From positions 1 through 64,000 of the forward strand of contig JANRLT010000022.1 in NCBI GenBank assembly GCA_033762255.1: a stretch of DNA of 64,000 nucleotides, written 5' to 3'. Position numbers and translations under genes: made by a program. This DNA comes from Pirellulales bacterium (lineage in GTDB: Bacteria; Planctomycetota; Planctomycetia; Pirellulales; JALHPA01). This document shows positions 37,948 through 46,357 of this stretch, piece by piece. How positions within the stretch are numbered: the first letter of the stretch is position 1; each line of letters begins with the position of its first letter. Under the pieces are notes generated by a model. It made no database searches. It was not told where the DNA came from and saw only the letters and a program-made list of their open reading frames with translations.

Positions 37948-37984
37948 AAATAAAATCAGGGTTAGCCAAAAAGGCCAACCCTGA
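37948..37984 (-). terminator. Intrinsic terminator of the downstream PEP-CTERM gene
   Basis: A TCAGGGTTAGCC / GGCCAACCCTGA stem (one mismatch, five-base loop) at 37956-37984. On the minus strand it is followed by TTTTATTT. It lies 54 bp past the stop of the minus-strand PEP-CTERM gene, so it most likely ends that transcript. Confidence 0.82.
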
Positions 37985-38037
37985 GGGAATTCGTGGCGAT
38001 GACGAATTTAATTTTTTCAATAAAGAAGAATCAGCGG

Positions 38038-39336
38038 TTAGGCCATCCGCACAGCCCGCCGACGCCAAGCCAAAGCGGCTACGGCACCCAGGCCTAACAG
38101 CACGTAGGTGGAGGGTTCGGGAATAACGACCTCGCCAATGGCTTCCAGGGCATTGATGTCAATATAAGCCCGTTCGTTGGGCCCCAAACCAGCAAGACCC
38201 AAATCCGAAAGGGCATAAGCATGATCCCACAAATGCCCGCCATGGAATAAAAATCCGGAACCACCGCTGGCCGTCATCCAAAAGATCTCGCTGCCGGTCG
38301 CGTAATACCCATCGGGATCGGCGGGATCGGGCATCTGGCGGATGCTAAAGATGATGCTATCGCTAATTCCAGCGTTGCCAGCGGGATCGGATTCGCTTTC
38401 AAACCGCATGTTGGTGCCGACAATATCCCGGACCATCAGCGCGTCCAGATTGACCGCTTCACGCCAGATCAGGTTATCGCCATGGCTATCCATCGCGGTG
38501 GTGGGAACAGGTCCCAAGAGAGCCTCGACCGCGGAAACCACGGCCGCATGGCTGATGTAGGGGACGCTGGTCGCGGCCAGATCATAACTAAAGACCGATG
38601 CTCCCGCGCCTCCTAGCACATCAACATCGAGAGAGTACTTGTCCGAGTCGGCGGTAACCCCCGGCTCTGGCCCCCAAACCTCCAGGCCATCCACATCGCG
38701 CGGAACGGGCATGCCGTTGACTCGCGGGGCGGGAGCCCAAACGTGTTGAATGGCAAAGCCATTAAACGCACCGGATTCCTCGACCGAGATGTCCCCGGAA
38801 CCACCAATCACATTACCATTGGTCAACAACACCGGACCGGAAAACGGAATCAGAGGAATGGTCGAGGGTTTTTCCAAAATCCGTCCCGCCGTGGGCGTTG
38901 CAATATAACGTGCGACGGTGTCATCAATCGAAAAAATCAAATGCGCGCGATCGGGATAAATGACCCCACGCGGGGTAAACTGCAAAAGCTCGGTGTAGAG
39001 GGCGTCACCGCTGTTTCCCAGGGCGTCAACTTCTTGTTCCCGGGGAAAGTTCGGCCCGCGCGTCCCGCTAAAATCGACCCCATCCAGCACCCCGCCGATA
39101 CCATCCCAGGCAATGACTTGTTCCGGGTCCGGGATCGGGGCAATGTTTAAGTCAATATCGTGGGAATATTCCTTGCCAAAGACCAAGGCGGGGTCAATCA
39201 CTCCCTTGCCCACGGCTGGAAAGGCACCCGGCGGCAGCATGACCGGGGTGTAGGGAATGGTCGCCAAAACAGGACCGGCATACAGCAAAGAGACCAACGG
39301 CGCAACACGAATCAATTGTTTCAGCTTGCGATTCAT
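38038..39336 (-). CDS. PEP-CTERM sorted secreted protein
   Basis: The ATG at 39336 has an AAGGAGCG Shine-Dalgarno sequence eight bases upstream and opens a signal peptide ending near PVLA; the upstream frame to 39429 lacks both. The 432-residue protein has a beta-rich body with no recognised domain and a C-terminal PEP-CTERM tail (VIPEPSTYVLLGLGAVAALAW, then RRR). It should be sorted at the envelope by an exosortase. The body carries many Asp/Gly turns and is unlike the other PEP-CTERM protein in the window, apart from the tail. Confidence 0.88.
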   Translation of the reverse strand: MNRKLKQLIRVAPLVSLLYAGPVLATIPYTPVMLPPGAFPAVGKGVIDPALVFGKEYSHDIDLNIAPIPDPEQVIAWDGIGGVLDGVDFSGTRGPNFPREQEVDALGNSGDALYTELLQFTPRGVIYPDRAHLIFSIDDTVARYIATPTAGRILEKPSTIPLIPFSGPVLLTNGNVIGGSGDISVEESGAFNGFAIQHVWAPAPRVNGMPVPRDVDGLEVWGPEPGVTADSDKYSLDVDVLGGAGASVFSYDLAATSVPYISHAAVVSAVEALLGPVPTTAMDSHGDNLIWREAVNLDALMVRDIVGTNMRFESESDPAGNAGISDSIIFSIRQMPDPADPDGYYATGSEIFWMTASGGSGFLFHGGHLWDHAYALSDLGLAGLGPNERAYIDINALEAIGEVVIPEPSTYVLLGLGAVAALAWRRRAVRMA

Positions 39337-39567
39337 TAGACTCGCTCCTTTCAGGAACAGGGCCAGGCAAAGAATGGTCGATGTGGCTTGGCCCTTGCCG
39401 CACAGACCCACATTAGTGCTAATCAGCAATCACAGAAACGTATTTTTGGAGGCGTGTAACTACTTAATACCAAAGATTTGCGTTTTCCCGCATTACTGTT
39501 GATTGCAATGTACCCACCCCTTGACAAGAGCACAACAATTTGGCGCATAAATCTTTGTGTTATTTAG

Positions 39568-39602
39568 AAAATAAAATAATAAGAGGCCAGTAATTTCCTG
39601 GC
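39568..39602 (-). terminator. Possible weak terminator after the DUF421 gene
   Basis: A GCCAG / CTGGC stem with a seven-base loop (39586-39602) is followed on the minus strand by a T-rich stretch. It lies about 90 bp past the DUF421 stop. The rest of the 353-bp gap (39337-39689) is AT-rich, holds no ORF, and must contain the PEP-CTERM gene promoter, which I could not place. Confidence 0.4.
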
Positions 39603-39689
39603 ATTTGTTCATTAGAATTTAATAGCAACTCAATTAATCACAAACCATTTTGCCGCTAAAGTTGCAGGGTATTTAAAGAAGCGCTCCCA

Positions 39690-40142
39690 TCAAACTTTCT
39701 TTTCCCACGGCACAATGCTGATTTTGCCCCCTTTCTCCAGGACCGCCATCTTAACTTGGGATAGGTTTTCTAAACCTAATTGATTCCGCGCCGCCTCTAA
39801 AATATCGTCCGGATGAATTAGTTCCAGGCGTAAACGATCCTCTTGCAGTTTGCCATCTTTGAGCAAAATGAGGGCGTTGCCATCCAAAAGCGGTTCGGTC
39901 ACCGGTAAATAAAATTTAACGAGGGACAAAGCCACATCCCAACCCACCAACGTCATAATTAGTAATATACTGTTTGTGAGGGAATGATCGCTTCCCACCA
40001 TGGCTTGTTGTGTGGTTTCACTAATAAGGAGAACCAGTACCAAGTCAAAGACAGTCGCTTGCGACAGCGTACGCTTTCCCGCCACGCGAAAAATGACAAA
40101 CACAAATAGATAAACCACGGTGCCGCGAATAATTGTGTCCAT
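39690..40142 (-). CDS. DUF421 (YetF-like) membrane protein
   Basis: The 150-residue protein has two or three N-terminal membrane segments with the family signature FRVAGKRTLSQATVFDLVLVLLISETTQQAM, split here into YLFVFVIFRVAGKRTLSQ and a following helix, and a soluble DUF421 C-terminal domain (ALILLKDGKLQEDRLRLELI). YetF-type proteins are linked to stress and membrane functions in Bacillus, with no clear biochemical role. It starts six bases after the stop of the 162-residue gene, so the two form an operon. Confidence 0.85.
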   Translation of the reverse strand: MDTIIRGTVVYLFVFVIFRVAGKRTLSQATVFDLVLVLLISETTQQAMVGSDHSLTNSILLIMTLVGWDVALSLVKFYLPVTEPLLDGNALILLKDGKLQEDRLRLELIHPDDILEAARNQLGLENLSQVKMAVLEKGGKISIVPWEKKV

Positions 40143-40148
40143 GGCGAT

Positions 40149-40637
40149 TTATGGATAGACCCATTGCCGTAAACGTAAGGGTTCATCGCCATCGGGCCAA
40201 ATAAGAGATTCGTGCCAACCCGCTTGCTGGTGTTGGTAATCGCAAGTAATGGCAATTTTGTCAGCGCCATCCGTTGCAAATACGAAAGTTACACGGTCTT
40301 CCCCCACCCTGGTTCGCAAGGGTTGCGGCTTGAATTCATCAATTTCAACCCCTCGTATAAAATTATTTGCCAGCGCAAGTTCGCAGGTTTCTTGGTGTTC
40401 CAAGTCACCCAGAAATATCTGAAGTTTTGCGGGGGCGGCATACCGGGCTAGCCAGTCATATTCAATCGTCGCGGATTTACCCCGTGCCGTTGCCCCGGAA
40501 ATCCACCCTTGACCAAATCCCCCCGCCAAACCCGCCAAAAGTGCCAAGCTAAATATCAACCAAGCGCCCCGAAAGACATAAAACTCCATTTTTTGCCACT
40601 GCAACTTTTTCGGCTGCTCCAAGTCCAATGTATCCAT
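40149..40637 (-). CDS. Unrecognised single-pass membrane protein, upstream partner of DUF421
   Basis: I do not recognise this 162-residue protein. It has one membrane segment (about residues 24-46: AWLIFSLALLAGLAGGFGQGW) with a short cytoplasmic side and a soluble beta-rich domain of about 110 residues. A GGAG sequence seven bases upstream supports the ATG. It is six bases from the DUF421 gene, which suggests a shared function. The surrounding genes are all small and mostly membrane or basic proteins. Confidence 0.75.
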   Translation of the reverse strand: MDTLDLEQPKKLQWQKMEFYVFRGAWLIFSLALLAGLAGGFGQGWISGATARGKSATIEYDWLARYAAPAKLQIFLGDLEHQETCELALANNFIRGVEIDEFKPQPLRTRVGEDRVTFVFATDGADKIAITCDYQHQQAGWHESLIWPDGDEPLRLRQWVYP

Positions 40638-40653
40638 AAAAAATCTCCAGCGA

Positions 40654-40678
40654 ATGCCAGCTCAGGGGTCTCTGGCAT
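40654..40678. other. Hairpin between two small membrane-protein genes
   Basis: A perfect 7-bp inverted repeat (ATGCCAG / CTGGCAT) with an 11-base spacer, just upstream of the ribosome-binding site of the 162-residue gene. There is no T-run, so it is more likely an RNA processing or regulatory hairpin than a terminator. Confidence 0.35.
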
Positions 40679-40716
40679 CCGCCGGAGTTATTGGGTGATT
40701 CCCATGAGGGGGGCAC

Positions 40717-41016
40717 TTATGATGCCGCGTCGGTTCCCGCGACTTTGACCAGCTTGTTATATAAACCCAAAATTAAAAAAGTCGGAGCCCATTGGCCCAC
40801 AAATACGCTGGCTTGACGACGGCCGCATAATTGTAAAACCAATGATGTGCCAATGGAGGCCGTGGCCGCCCACAAAAAAAGGTCGGATGGCAATTTGGCT
40901 GTTTGCTGTTCAATGGTGCGCGCGACCTGTCCTTCGCGATGTTCATGGCGGGAAGGCTCATTGCCGGATATTCCCGACCAGTTTGTACCGGCGTTGCGAG
41001 TGGATGTGGGTGACAT
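40717..41016 (-). CDS. Small two-helix membrane protein, unknown function
   Basis: The 99-residue protein has a polar N-terminus (about 45 residues, Glu/Arg/Gln-rich) and two likely membrane segments (LFLWAATASIGTSLVLQLCG and SVFVGQWAPTFLILGLYN). An AAGGAG sequence eight bases before the ATG supports the start. Similar small proteins occur in stress-type clusters, but I know no function. A sigma-54-like site lies about 98 bp upstream of its start. Confidence 0.75.
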   Translation of the reverse strand: MSPTSTRNAGTNWSGISGNEPSRHEHREGQVARTIEQQTAKLPSDLFLWAATASIGTSLVLQLCGRRQASVFVGQWAPTFLILGLYNKLVKVAGTDAAS

Positions 41017-41113
41017 GCTGAGTACTCCTTAAAATAATGGCGTGCGTTAATGGCGAACGTGTTTTGGTGAGTTTGGAAATTCGACCGATGGCGGAACGTG
41101 CCAATAAGCCACC

Positions 41114-41129
41114 TGCATTTTTTGTGCCG
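41114..41129 (-). promoter_or_regulatory. Sigma-54-like (-24/-12) promoter, minus strand
   Basis: Read on the minus strand, the sequence is CGGCACAAAAAATGCA. The GG and GC pairs are 12 bases apart, and 10 of the 13 defined positions of TGGCACGRNNNTTGCW match. It would direct the 99-residue gene and perhaps the two genes beyond it. The flanking CTGC/GCAG repeat could also form a small hairpin, so this is a candidate only. Confidence 0.45.
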
Positions 41130-41306
41130 CAGCCTCATGGAGCGCGCATGAATCTTGCAATTAACGTTCTTTGAATAAATTGTTGAATAACGTCCGCGAG
41201 GGTTGTGGACAAATTCAAACCGCTTAGTTCATAAACTAGCCACTTTTATTATTTGGTACGGCCTTTCCCTTGTTATCGGTGGATGATCTTTCTATCGTTT
41301 TAAAGC

Positions 41307-41322
41307 TGGCATGATAACTGCA
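41307..41322 (+). promoter_or_regulatory. Sigma-54-like (-24/-12) promoter, plus strand
   Basis: TGGCATGATAACTGCA matches 11 of 13 defined positions of the sigma-54 consensus, with exact 12-base spacing between GG and GC. It sits 32 bp before the ATG of the 79-residue gene, a sensible distance for a promoter. No sigma-54 activator gene is adjacent. The remaining part of the 337-bp divergent gap (41017-41353) holds no ORF. Confidence 0.55.
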
Positions 41323-41353
41323 CATTTTCTTACAAACATTAAGGAGACAAATC

Positions 41354-41593
41354 ATGCCGCGCGGTTCAAAAGACAAGTACACTGATAAACAAAAGCGCCA
41401 AGCCGAGCATATTGCCGAGTCCTATGCCAAACGGGGTGTTGGCAAAAAAACCGCCAAAAGCAGAGCCTGGGCAACCGTGAATAAAACCAGCCAGGGGGGT
41501 GAAAAACCAGGCGGAGGAGGCTATGGCAAGCCTAAAATTTCCACAAAAGGCACCACAAAACGAAAAGCGGCTCGCAAAAAACGATCCGGATAA
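41354..41593 (+). CDS. Lysine-rich small protein resembling 'plasmid stabilisation/stress' proteins
   Basis: The 79-residue, very basic protein has the sequence pattern KDKYTDKQKRQAEHIAESY followed by RAWATVNK, then a Gly/Lys-rich tail ending RKKRSG. Proteins of this type are often labelled 'plasmid stabilization protein', usually without evidence; they are chromosomal here. The basic tail could bind nucleic acid. AAGGAG eight bases upstream supports the ATG. A sigma-54-like promoter lies just upstream, and the neighbours are small membrane proteins, suggesting a stress response. Confidence 0.82.
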   Translation: MPRGSKDKYTDKQKRQAEHIAESYAKRGVGKKTAKSRAWATVNKTSQGGEKPGGGGYGKPKISTKGTTKRKAARKKRSG

Positions 41594-41641
41594 TTCAGCA
41601 AACAATCGCTTTTTTGGAAAATATTTCTTTAGAATTTCTGC

Positions 41642-41671
41642 TTGCTTTTAGGCCAGGGGATCGGGCATAAT
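41642..41671 (+). promoter_or_regulatory. Candidate sigma-70-like promoter before the DUF1549 gene
   Basis: TTGCTT and CATAAT are separated by 18 bases and lie about 130 bp upstream of the DUF1549 start. The match is partial, so confidence is low. Confidence 0.35.
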
Positions 41672-41797
41672 CTATTGAGGCCCGCGGTTGATGGTTGACA
41701 TGCCAAACCTCGGTTCTTCCCACCTTTTTGGTTGCCCCGCTTATTGCCCACGGCAACTATCGTGACTGTTGTGTCCCACTTTTGGTCATTTGCACCT

Positions 41798-44086
41798 ATG
41801 CGCGCAGCTTTTGCATTTTTGTGCTGTCACCGCAACTGTATCCGCTATGGCTTATTCCTATTTACCGTATTGATCGCGGGGACCGTATTCGCCGCGGAAC
41901 CTCCTTCCTTTGCCAATGATATCGTCCCGCTATTAACCAAAGCTAGCTGCAACCAAGGAGCCTGCCACGGCAAAAATGACGGTCGCAACGGCTTTAAGCT
42001 ATCACTGCGGGGGTATGCCCCCGATTGGGATTGGGAACGCTTGGTCAAGGAATCACGCGGACGGCGAATCAATTTGGCGGCTCCGGAGCAAAGTTTGCTG
42101 TTACGCAAGGCCAGCGGTCAAGTTCCGCATGGCGGCGGCGCGCTATTGCCCGTTGACTCCCCCGGCTATGATCTGCTCAAACAATGGATCGCCGCCGGCG
42201 CGCCTTCCTTAACCGGCAACGAGCCTCAAGTCAGTTCCTTGGAACTTACCCCGGGACCACAAATCCTGAACGTGGGTGATCAACGGCAAATTCGGGTACA
42301 GGCACGCTACACGGATAACACCGTGCGCGACGTTACCTGGCTCACGCAATTTTTTAGCAATGATGGAAATGTCATCGATATTCAGCCGACCGGGCTATTA
42401 ACAGCGGTGCGTCCCGGCGAGACCAGCATTCGGGCGCATTTTATGACGCAGGTGGAGACCTGCGTCATGACCGTGCCCATGCCGGGTGTTGCTGACACCC
42501 AGGCTGATACCGCCACCATGCCGACCCCCGCGGGATTTATCGATGAATGGATCTTTAAAAAGCTGTCAGCGCTACGAATACCGGCTTCGCCCGACGCCAC
42601 CGATGTGGAATTTATGCGCCGCGTTTATCTGGATCTGATTGGCACGTTGCCCACGGCAGCGGAAGTCCGCCAATTTATACAAAACCCCTCGACCAACAAG
42701 CGGGAACAGTTAATTGATCAATTATTGGCACGACCGGAATACATTGACTATTGGACGTTGTTTTATGCCGATCTGTTGCAAAATCGCCGCGAACGTGACC
42801 ATGATGTTCGCGGGGCCAAGGATGTCCGCCGATTTCAGGCCTGGATACGCCAAAAGGTCGCGGACAACACCCCCTGGGATCAACTGGCGCGGGAGGTTCT
42901 AACCAGCCAGGGAAGCGCGGATGAGCATCCTGCCGTGGGGTACTTTGTGGTTACGGTCGGTGAAAAACAACGCGCGGACGAATCTGAAGTGGTCGCCAGC
43001 GTCGCCCAGGCGTTCTTGGGAACGCGGATTGGCTGCGCTCAATGCCATAATCATCCGCTCGAGCGTTACACACAGGATGACTACTACCACTTTGCCGCAT
43101 TCTTTGCCTCGTTAAAACTAAAACGGGAAAACAGCCGCGCGGGGGCAACAGAGCTTACATTTGAATGGCAGGATAAAAATCAAAAAATAGCGGCCCGCCA
43201 ACCGCGCACCGGCAAAATGATGCCGCCGCAAACCTTGGATCGCCAACCGGCGGAGATGGGGGATAAGCTGGACCCGCGGGAGAATCTAGCAAAATGGATC
43301 ACCGGTGCTGGCAAAGAGCAATTTGCCTCGGCCATGGTCAATCGCCTGTGGCGACATATGTATGGGACGGGATTAGTGGAACCCGTGGATGACCTGCGGG
43401 CCAGCAATCCTCCCAGCCACCCCGAATTAATGCATGCCCTGACGGACTTTTTTATCTCGCACAACTACGATGTAAAGGCGCTCCTGCGGGAGATGGCGAA
43501 TTCCCGCGCTTATCAGTTATCCTCGCGAACCCTCCCGGGCAACGCGGCCGATTCCAAGTTTTACTCACACTATGCGGCGCGGCGCTTACCAGCGGAAGTT
43601 CTCTTTGACGCAATCTGCCAGGCGACCGACCAAGCTCAGGATTTCGCTGGCTATCCGCGCGGCCTGCGGGCCATTCAATTACCCGAGCCAAAAGTCGAAT
43701 CGTATTTCCTCAGCCAATTTGGTCGTTCTGATCGCGTGACCGCCTGCGCATGCGAGCGTAAAAATGATTTAAGCGTGACGCAGCTCTTGCATCTGCAATG
43801 TGGTCCGGAACTATGGGACAAAGTGACCGCGGGGGAGGGACGGCTGGCAAAATTGCTGGCACCCGGCGACCCAGCCGCTGCCAGCACAACTACATCAGAA
43901 TTGCCGGAGAGCGCCGAACAGGCCATGATCGAAGAACTATACCTGCACACGCTGTCACGATTTCCGGAGGGGGCGGAAATGAAAAAACTTAGGCAGGTAA
44001 GACAGTCCTCCCATAACAAAACCGAATTTTTTCAAGACCTGTTTTGGGCTCTGCTAAATAGCAAAGAGTTTTCCTTTAATCACTAA
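41798..44086 (+). CDS. DUF1549/DUF1553 planctomycete cytochrome-like secreted protein
   Basis: I use the ATG at 41798, which opens a signal peptide ending near VFA; the upstream TTG at 41732 gives a poorer leader. The 762-residue protein contains, in order, a heme-like CNQGACHG segment, a bacterial Ig-like domain (about 145-240), DUF1549 (DEWIFKKLSALRIP, then the canonical heme motif GCAQCHNHPL) and DUF1553 (ASAMVNRLWRHMYGTGLVEP). Such pairs with DUF1501 are abundant in planctomycetes and are thought to act in the periplasm on complex polysaccharides or electron transfer, without firm evidence. The following gene is DUF1501, 26 bases on. Confidence 0.92.
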   Translation: MRAAFAFLCCHRNCIRYGLFLFTVLIAGTVFAAEPPSFANDIVPLLTKASCNQGACHGKNDGRNGFKLSLRGYAPDWDWERLVKESRGRRINLAAPEQSLLLRKASGQVPHGGGALLPVDSPGYDLLKQWIAAGAPSLTGNEPQVSSLELTPGPQILNVGDQRQIRVQARYTDNTVRDVTWLTQFFSNDGNVIDIQPTGLLTAVRPGETSIRAHFMTQVETCVMTVPMPGVADTQADTATMPTPAGFIDEWIFKKLSALRIPASPDATDVEFMRRVYLDLIGTLPTAAEVRQFIQNPSTNKREQLIDQLLARPEYIDYWTLFYADLLQNRRERDHDVRGAKDVRRFQAWIRQKVADNTPWDQLAREVLTSQGSADEHPAVGYFVVTVGEKQRADESEVVASVAQAFLGTRIGCAQCHNHPLERYTQDDYYHFAAFFASLKLKRENSRAGATELTFEWQDKNQKIAARQPRTGKMMPPQTLDRQPAEMGDKLDPRENLAKWITGAGKEQFASAMVNRLWRHMYGTGLVEPVDDLRASNPPSHPELMHALTDFFISHNYDVKALLREMANSRAYQLSSRTLPGNAADSKFYSHYAARRLPAEVLFDAICQATDQAQDFAGYPRGLRAIQLPEPKVESYFLSQFGRSDRVTACACERKNDLSVTQLLHLQCGPELWDKVTAGEGRLAKLLAPGDPAAASTTTSELPESAEQAMIEELYLHTLSRFPEGAEMKKLRQVRQSSHNKTEFFQDLFWALLNSKEFSFNH

Positions 44087-44112
44087 CAACCTTAGCCTTC
44101 TGGCGGTCGACC

Positions 44113-45456
44113 ATGCTTGATTTTTATCTTGGCCGGGATAAGCGATCGTTCTGCTCTGGAACCACGCGACGGGACTTTATGCGCGTGGGGGGCCTAGGTA
44201 TGTTGGGCCTGGGGTTGGCGGACATTTTAAAGTTGGAGGCCTGCGCCCAAGAAGCCCATATCCAGGGAACGCCTAGCGCGCCCCGCGCTAAAAGCGTCAT
44301 TTTAGTGTTTTTAGGCGGAGGGCTATCCCACCACGACACCTTTGATATGAAGCCCGGCGCTCCCGCGGAAATCCGCGGCAAATACGGCTCTATACCCACC
44401 AAGATCCCCGGTCTGTCCATTTGCGAATTACTACCGAAAATGGCGGATGTCATGGACCGGCTGACGCTGGTACGCAGCGGCGCGCATCATAACGACCATC
44501 ACGAGACCGCCACCAATTGGGTGCTATCGGGGCGTTTTGGCTCCCCTTTTGGCGACTTTCCCGCCATTGGCGCGGTCGTTTCGCAGCAATTGGGCTTTCG
44601 CGGCGTGCTCCCCCCCTATATGGCCATCCCGAAAAACCCGTCCTTTACATGGGAACTGGGAAAAAGCGCGTTCCTGGGGGGGCGGTATGAATCCTTTGCC
44701 ACGGGGGACCCAAACAACCAAAATTTCCAGGTCCGCGACCTCAGTCCCGCGGGAAACGCCGCCGGGACGCGCCTGGAACGGCGTGAATCACTGCTTGCCG
44801 CGGTTGATAGCCTGCAACGCCAAGTCGAGGGAAATGATCAAATCGCCACTTATGATGAGTTTCGCAGACGCGCAGCCAACATGGTCTTAACGCCCGAGGC
44901 CAAAAAGGCATTTGATATCAAAAGCGAGGATGAAACCCTGCGTGATCGATATGGCCGCAACACTTTTGGCCAAAGCTGCCTCTTGGCTCGGCGCTTGATC
45001 GAGCACAACATTCGCTTTGCCACCGTGAACTATGGCGGCTGGGACCACCACGGCAAAATCTTTGAAAATCTTGACAACAAACTCCCGGAGTTTGACCGCG
45101 GCTTTTCCGCCTTGATTGAAGATCTGGACCAGCGCGGCCTGCTCAAAGACACCCTGGTCGTGTGCATGGGTGAGTTTGGCCGAACACCCAAAATTAACAA
45201 AGACGCGGGGCGCGACCACTGGGGACCGGCGGCATCGCTGTTGTTCGCGGGGGCGGGGATCGCGCGGGGCAAAATTATCGGCCAGACCGACCGCACCGGA
45301 TCGCAAGTCCTGGAACAGCCTATCGCCCCGGCGGATGTGGCCCATACTATTTTAACGGCCCTGGGCATCAACCCCGATATCGAACTGACCACGCCGGATG
45401 GACGGATCATTCCCATTCTAGATAAAGGGGAATTTGTGCGGGAACTGTTTGTTTAG
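44113..45456 (+). CDS. DUF1501 protein with Tat-type signal
   Basis: The 447-residue protein starts with a twin-arginine leader (TTRRDFMRVGGLGMLGLGLAD), then the DUF1501 domain. This family is related to alkaline phosphatase-like/sulfatase folds; recognisable parts are VILVFLGGGLSHHDTFDMKP, RSGAHHNDHHE and the GEFGRTPKINKDAGRDHWG segment. Its partner is the DUF1549/DUF1553 protein just upstream, and the same pair recurs many times in planctomycete genomes. The Tat leader suggests folding with a cofactor before export. Its reaction is unknown. Confidence 0.92.
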   Translation: MLDFYLGRDKRSFCSGTTRRDFMRVGGLGMLGLGLADILKLEACAQEAHIQGTPSAPRAKSVILVFLGGGLSHHDTFDMKPGAPAEIRGKYGSIPTKIPGLSICELLPKMADVMDRLTLVRSGAHHNDHHETATNWVLSGRFGSPFGDFPAIGAVVSQQLGFRGVLPPYMAIPKNPSFTWELGKSAFLGGRYESFATGDPNNQNFQVRDLSPAGNAAGTRLERRESLLAAVDSLQRQVEGNDQIATYDEFRRRAANMVLTPEAKKAFDIKSEDETLRDRYGRNTFGQSCLLARRLIEHNIRFATVNYGGWDHHGKIFENLDNKLPEFDRGFSALIEDLDQRGLLKDTLVVCMGEFGRTPKINKDAGRDHWGPAASLLFAGAGIARGKIIGQTDRTGSQVLEQPIAPADVAHTILTALGINPDIELTTPDGRIIPILDKGEFVRELFV

Positions 45457-45519
45457 TCAGGTCCATGTCATTGCCTTGATTCATTTTTAATTTTCTAACC
45501 ACCACCCCCAGGAGCCATT

Positions 45520-46320
45520 ATGGCGGCCAACTCGCCTTTTTTGTTACCGATGTGCCGCTGGCTGGGAAGCGGACTAGTTGGCGTATGCCTAGCGGCGGCC
45601 CCCTTGGGGGCGGAAGAAACTCCGGACAAAGACAAAGCCCCCAAACCCCCAGAGTTGAAGCTGTCCGTACCATTGGCGATTCCGCATGACTATCAAGGCA
45701 TGTTGATTTTGCGCGGACAACGGCTGCAATCCTGCAAAGAAGTAAAGTCCGCGCAGGGCGGCGTCACGGTAAAACTAGTAAAGGCTGAGGCTTCTAAACC
45801 GCCACAAGATGTCGAAGCGTCCGTCGCGGGAGATTCATTCGTCGAGCTGGAATTGCAGCTTTCCGCCCCTCTTGATGCCGGGGAAATCCCCTTAACCGTG
45901 GTTACGGATCAGGGAGAGGCCACCTATCAAACACAAGTGATCCCGCGTGAGAAATATTTGGAACAACGGGAACCGGCCGGGGGATTTAAAGACGCCCAGG
46001 ATTTGCCACTTGATCAAGTGGTTGTGGGAAAAATCGATGCTCCGCGCGATGTGGACGTGTTTCGCCTTCAACTCATGAGTGGAAAGAAATATGTGCTAGA
46101 ACTTAGTGCCGCTAGGCGCGGTTCTCCCTTGGATGCCCATTTGACCCTCTTTGATGACCGCGGGCGGATCCTGGTCGTCAATGACGATGCCCCGGGGACG
46201 CGCGATCCGCGGTTGGAGTATACGGTCGCGACGGATGGCGTTTATTATTTATCGGTGATTGACGCCAACGATTTGGGAAGCAATATACACGACTATGTGC
46301 TAAGTTTGCGGGCGGAGTAA
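45520..46320 (+). CDS. Secreted PPC-domain protein
   Basis: CAGGAG before the ATG supports the start. The 266-residue protein has a signal peptide (hydrophobic VGVCLAAAPLGA), an N-terminal beta-rich region (about 40-155) without a known domain, and a PPC (bacterial pre-peptidase C-terminal) domain from about 165 to the end: DVDVFRLQLMSGKKYVLELSA, then LTLFDDRGRILVVNDDAP. PPC domains help secretion or bind ligands. It follows the DUF1501 gene by about 60 bp and probably belongs to the same operon. Confidence 0.82.
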   Translation: MAANSPFLLPMCRWLGSGLVGVCLAAAPLGAEETPDKDKAPKPPELKLSVPLAIPHDYQGMLILRGQRLQSCKEVKSAQGGVTVKLVKAEASKPPQDVEASVAGDSFVELELQLSAPLDAGEIPLTVVTDQGEATYQTQVIPREKYLEQREPAGGFKDAQDLPLDQVVVGKIDAPRDVDVFRLQLMSGKKYVLELSAARRGSPLDAHLTLFDDRGRILVVNDDAPGTRDPRLEYTVATDGVYYLSVIDANDLGSNIHDYVLSLRAE

Positions 46321-46357
46321 TCATTAGCCCCGTTCCATTTACCCTGGCGGCAAGTCC

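Noticed and set aside
41120-41240. A third sigma-54-like site, TGGCACG on the minus strand near 41095
   Set aside because: The first half matches well, but the GC pair is not at the required 12-base spacing.
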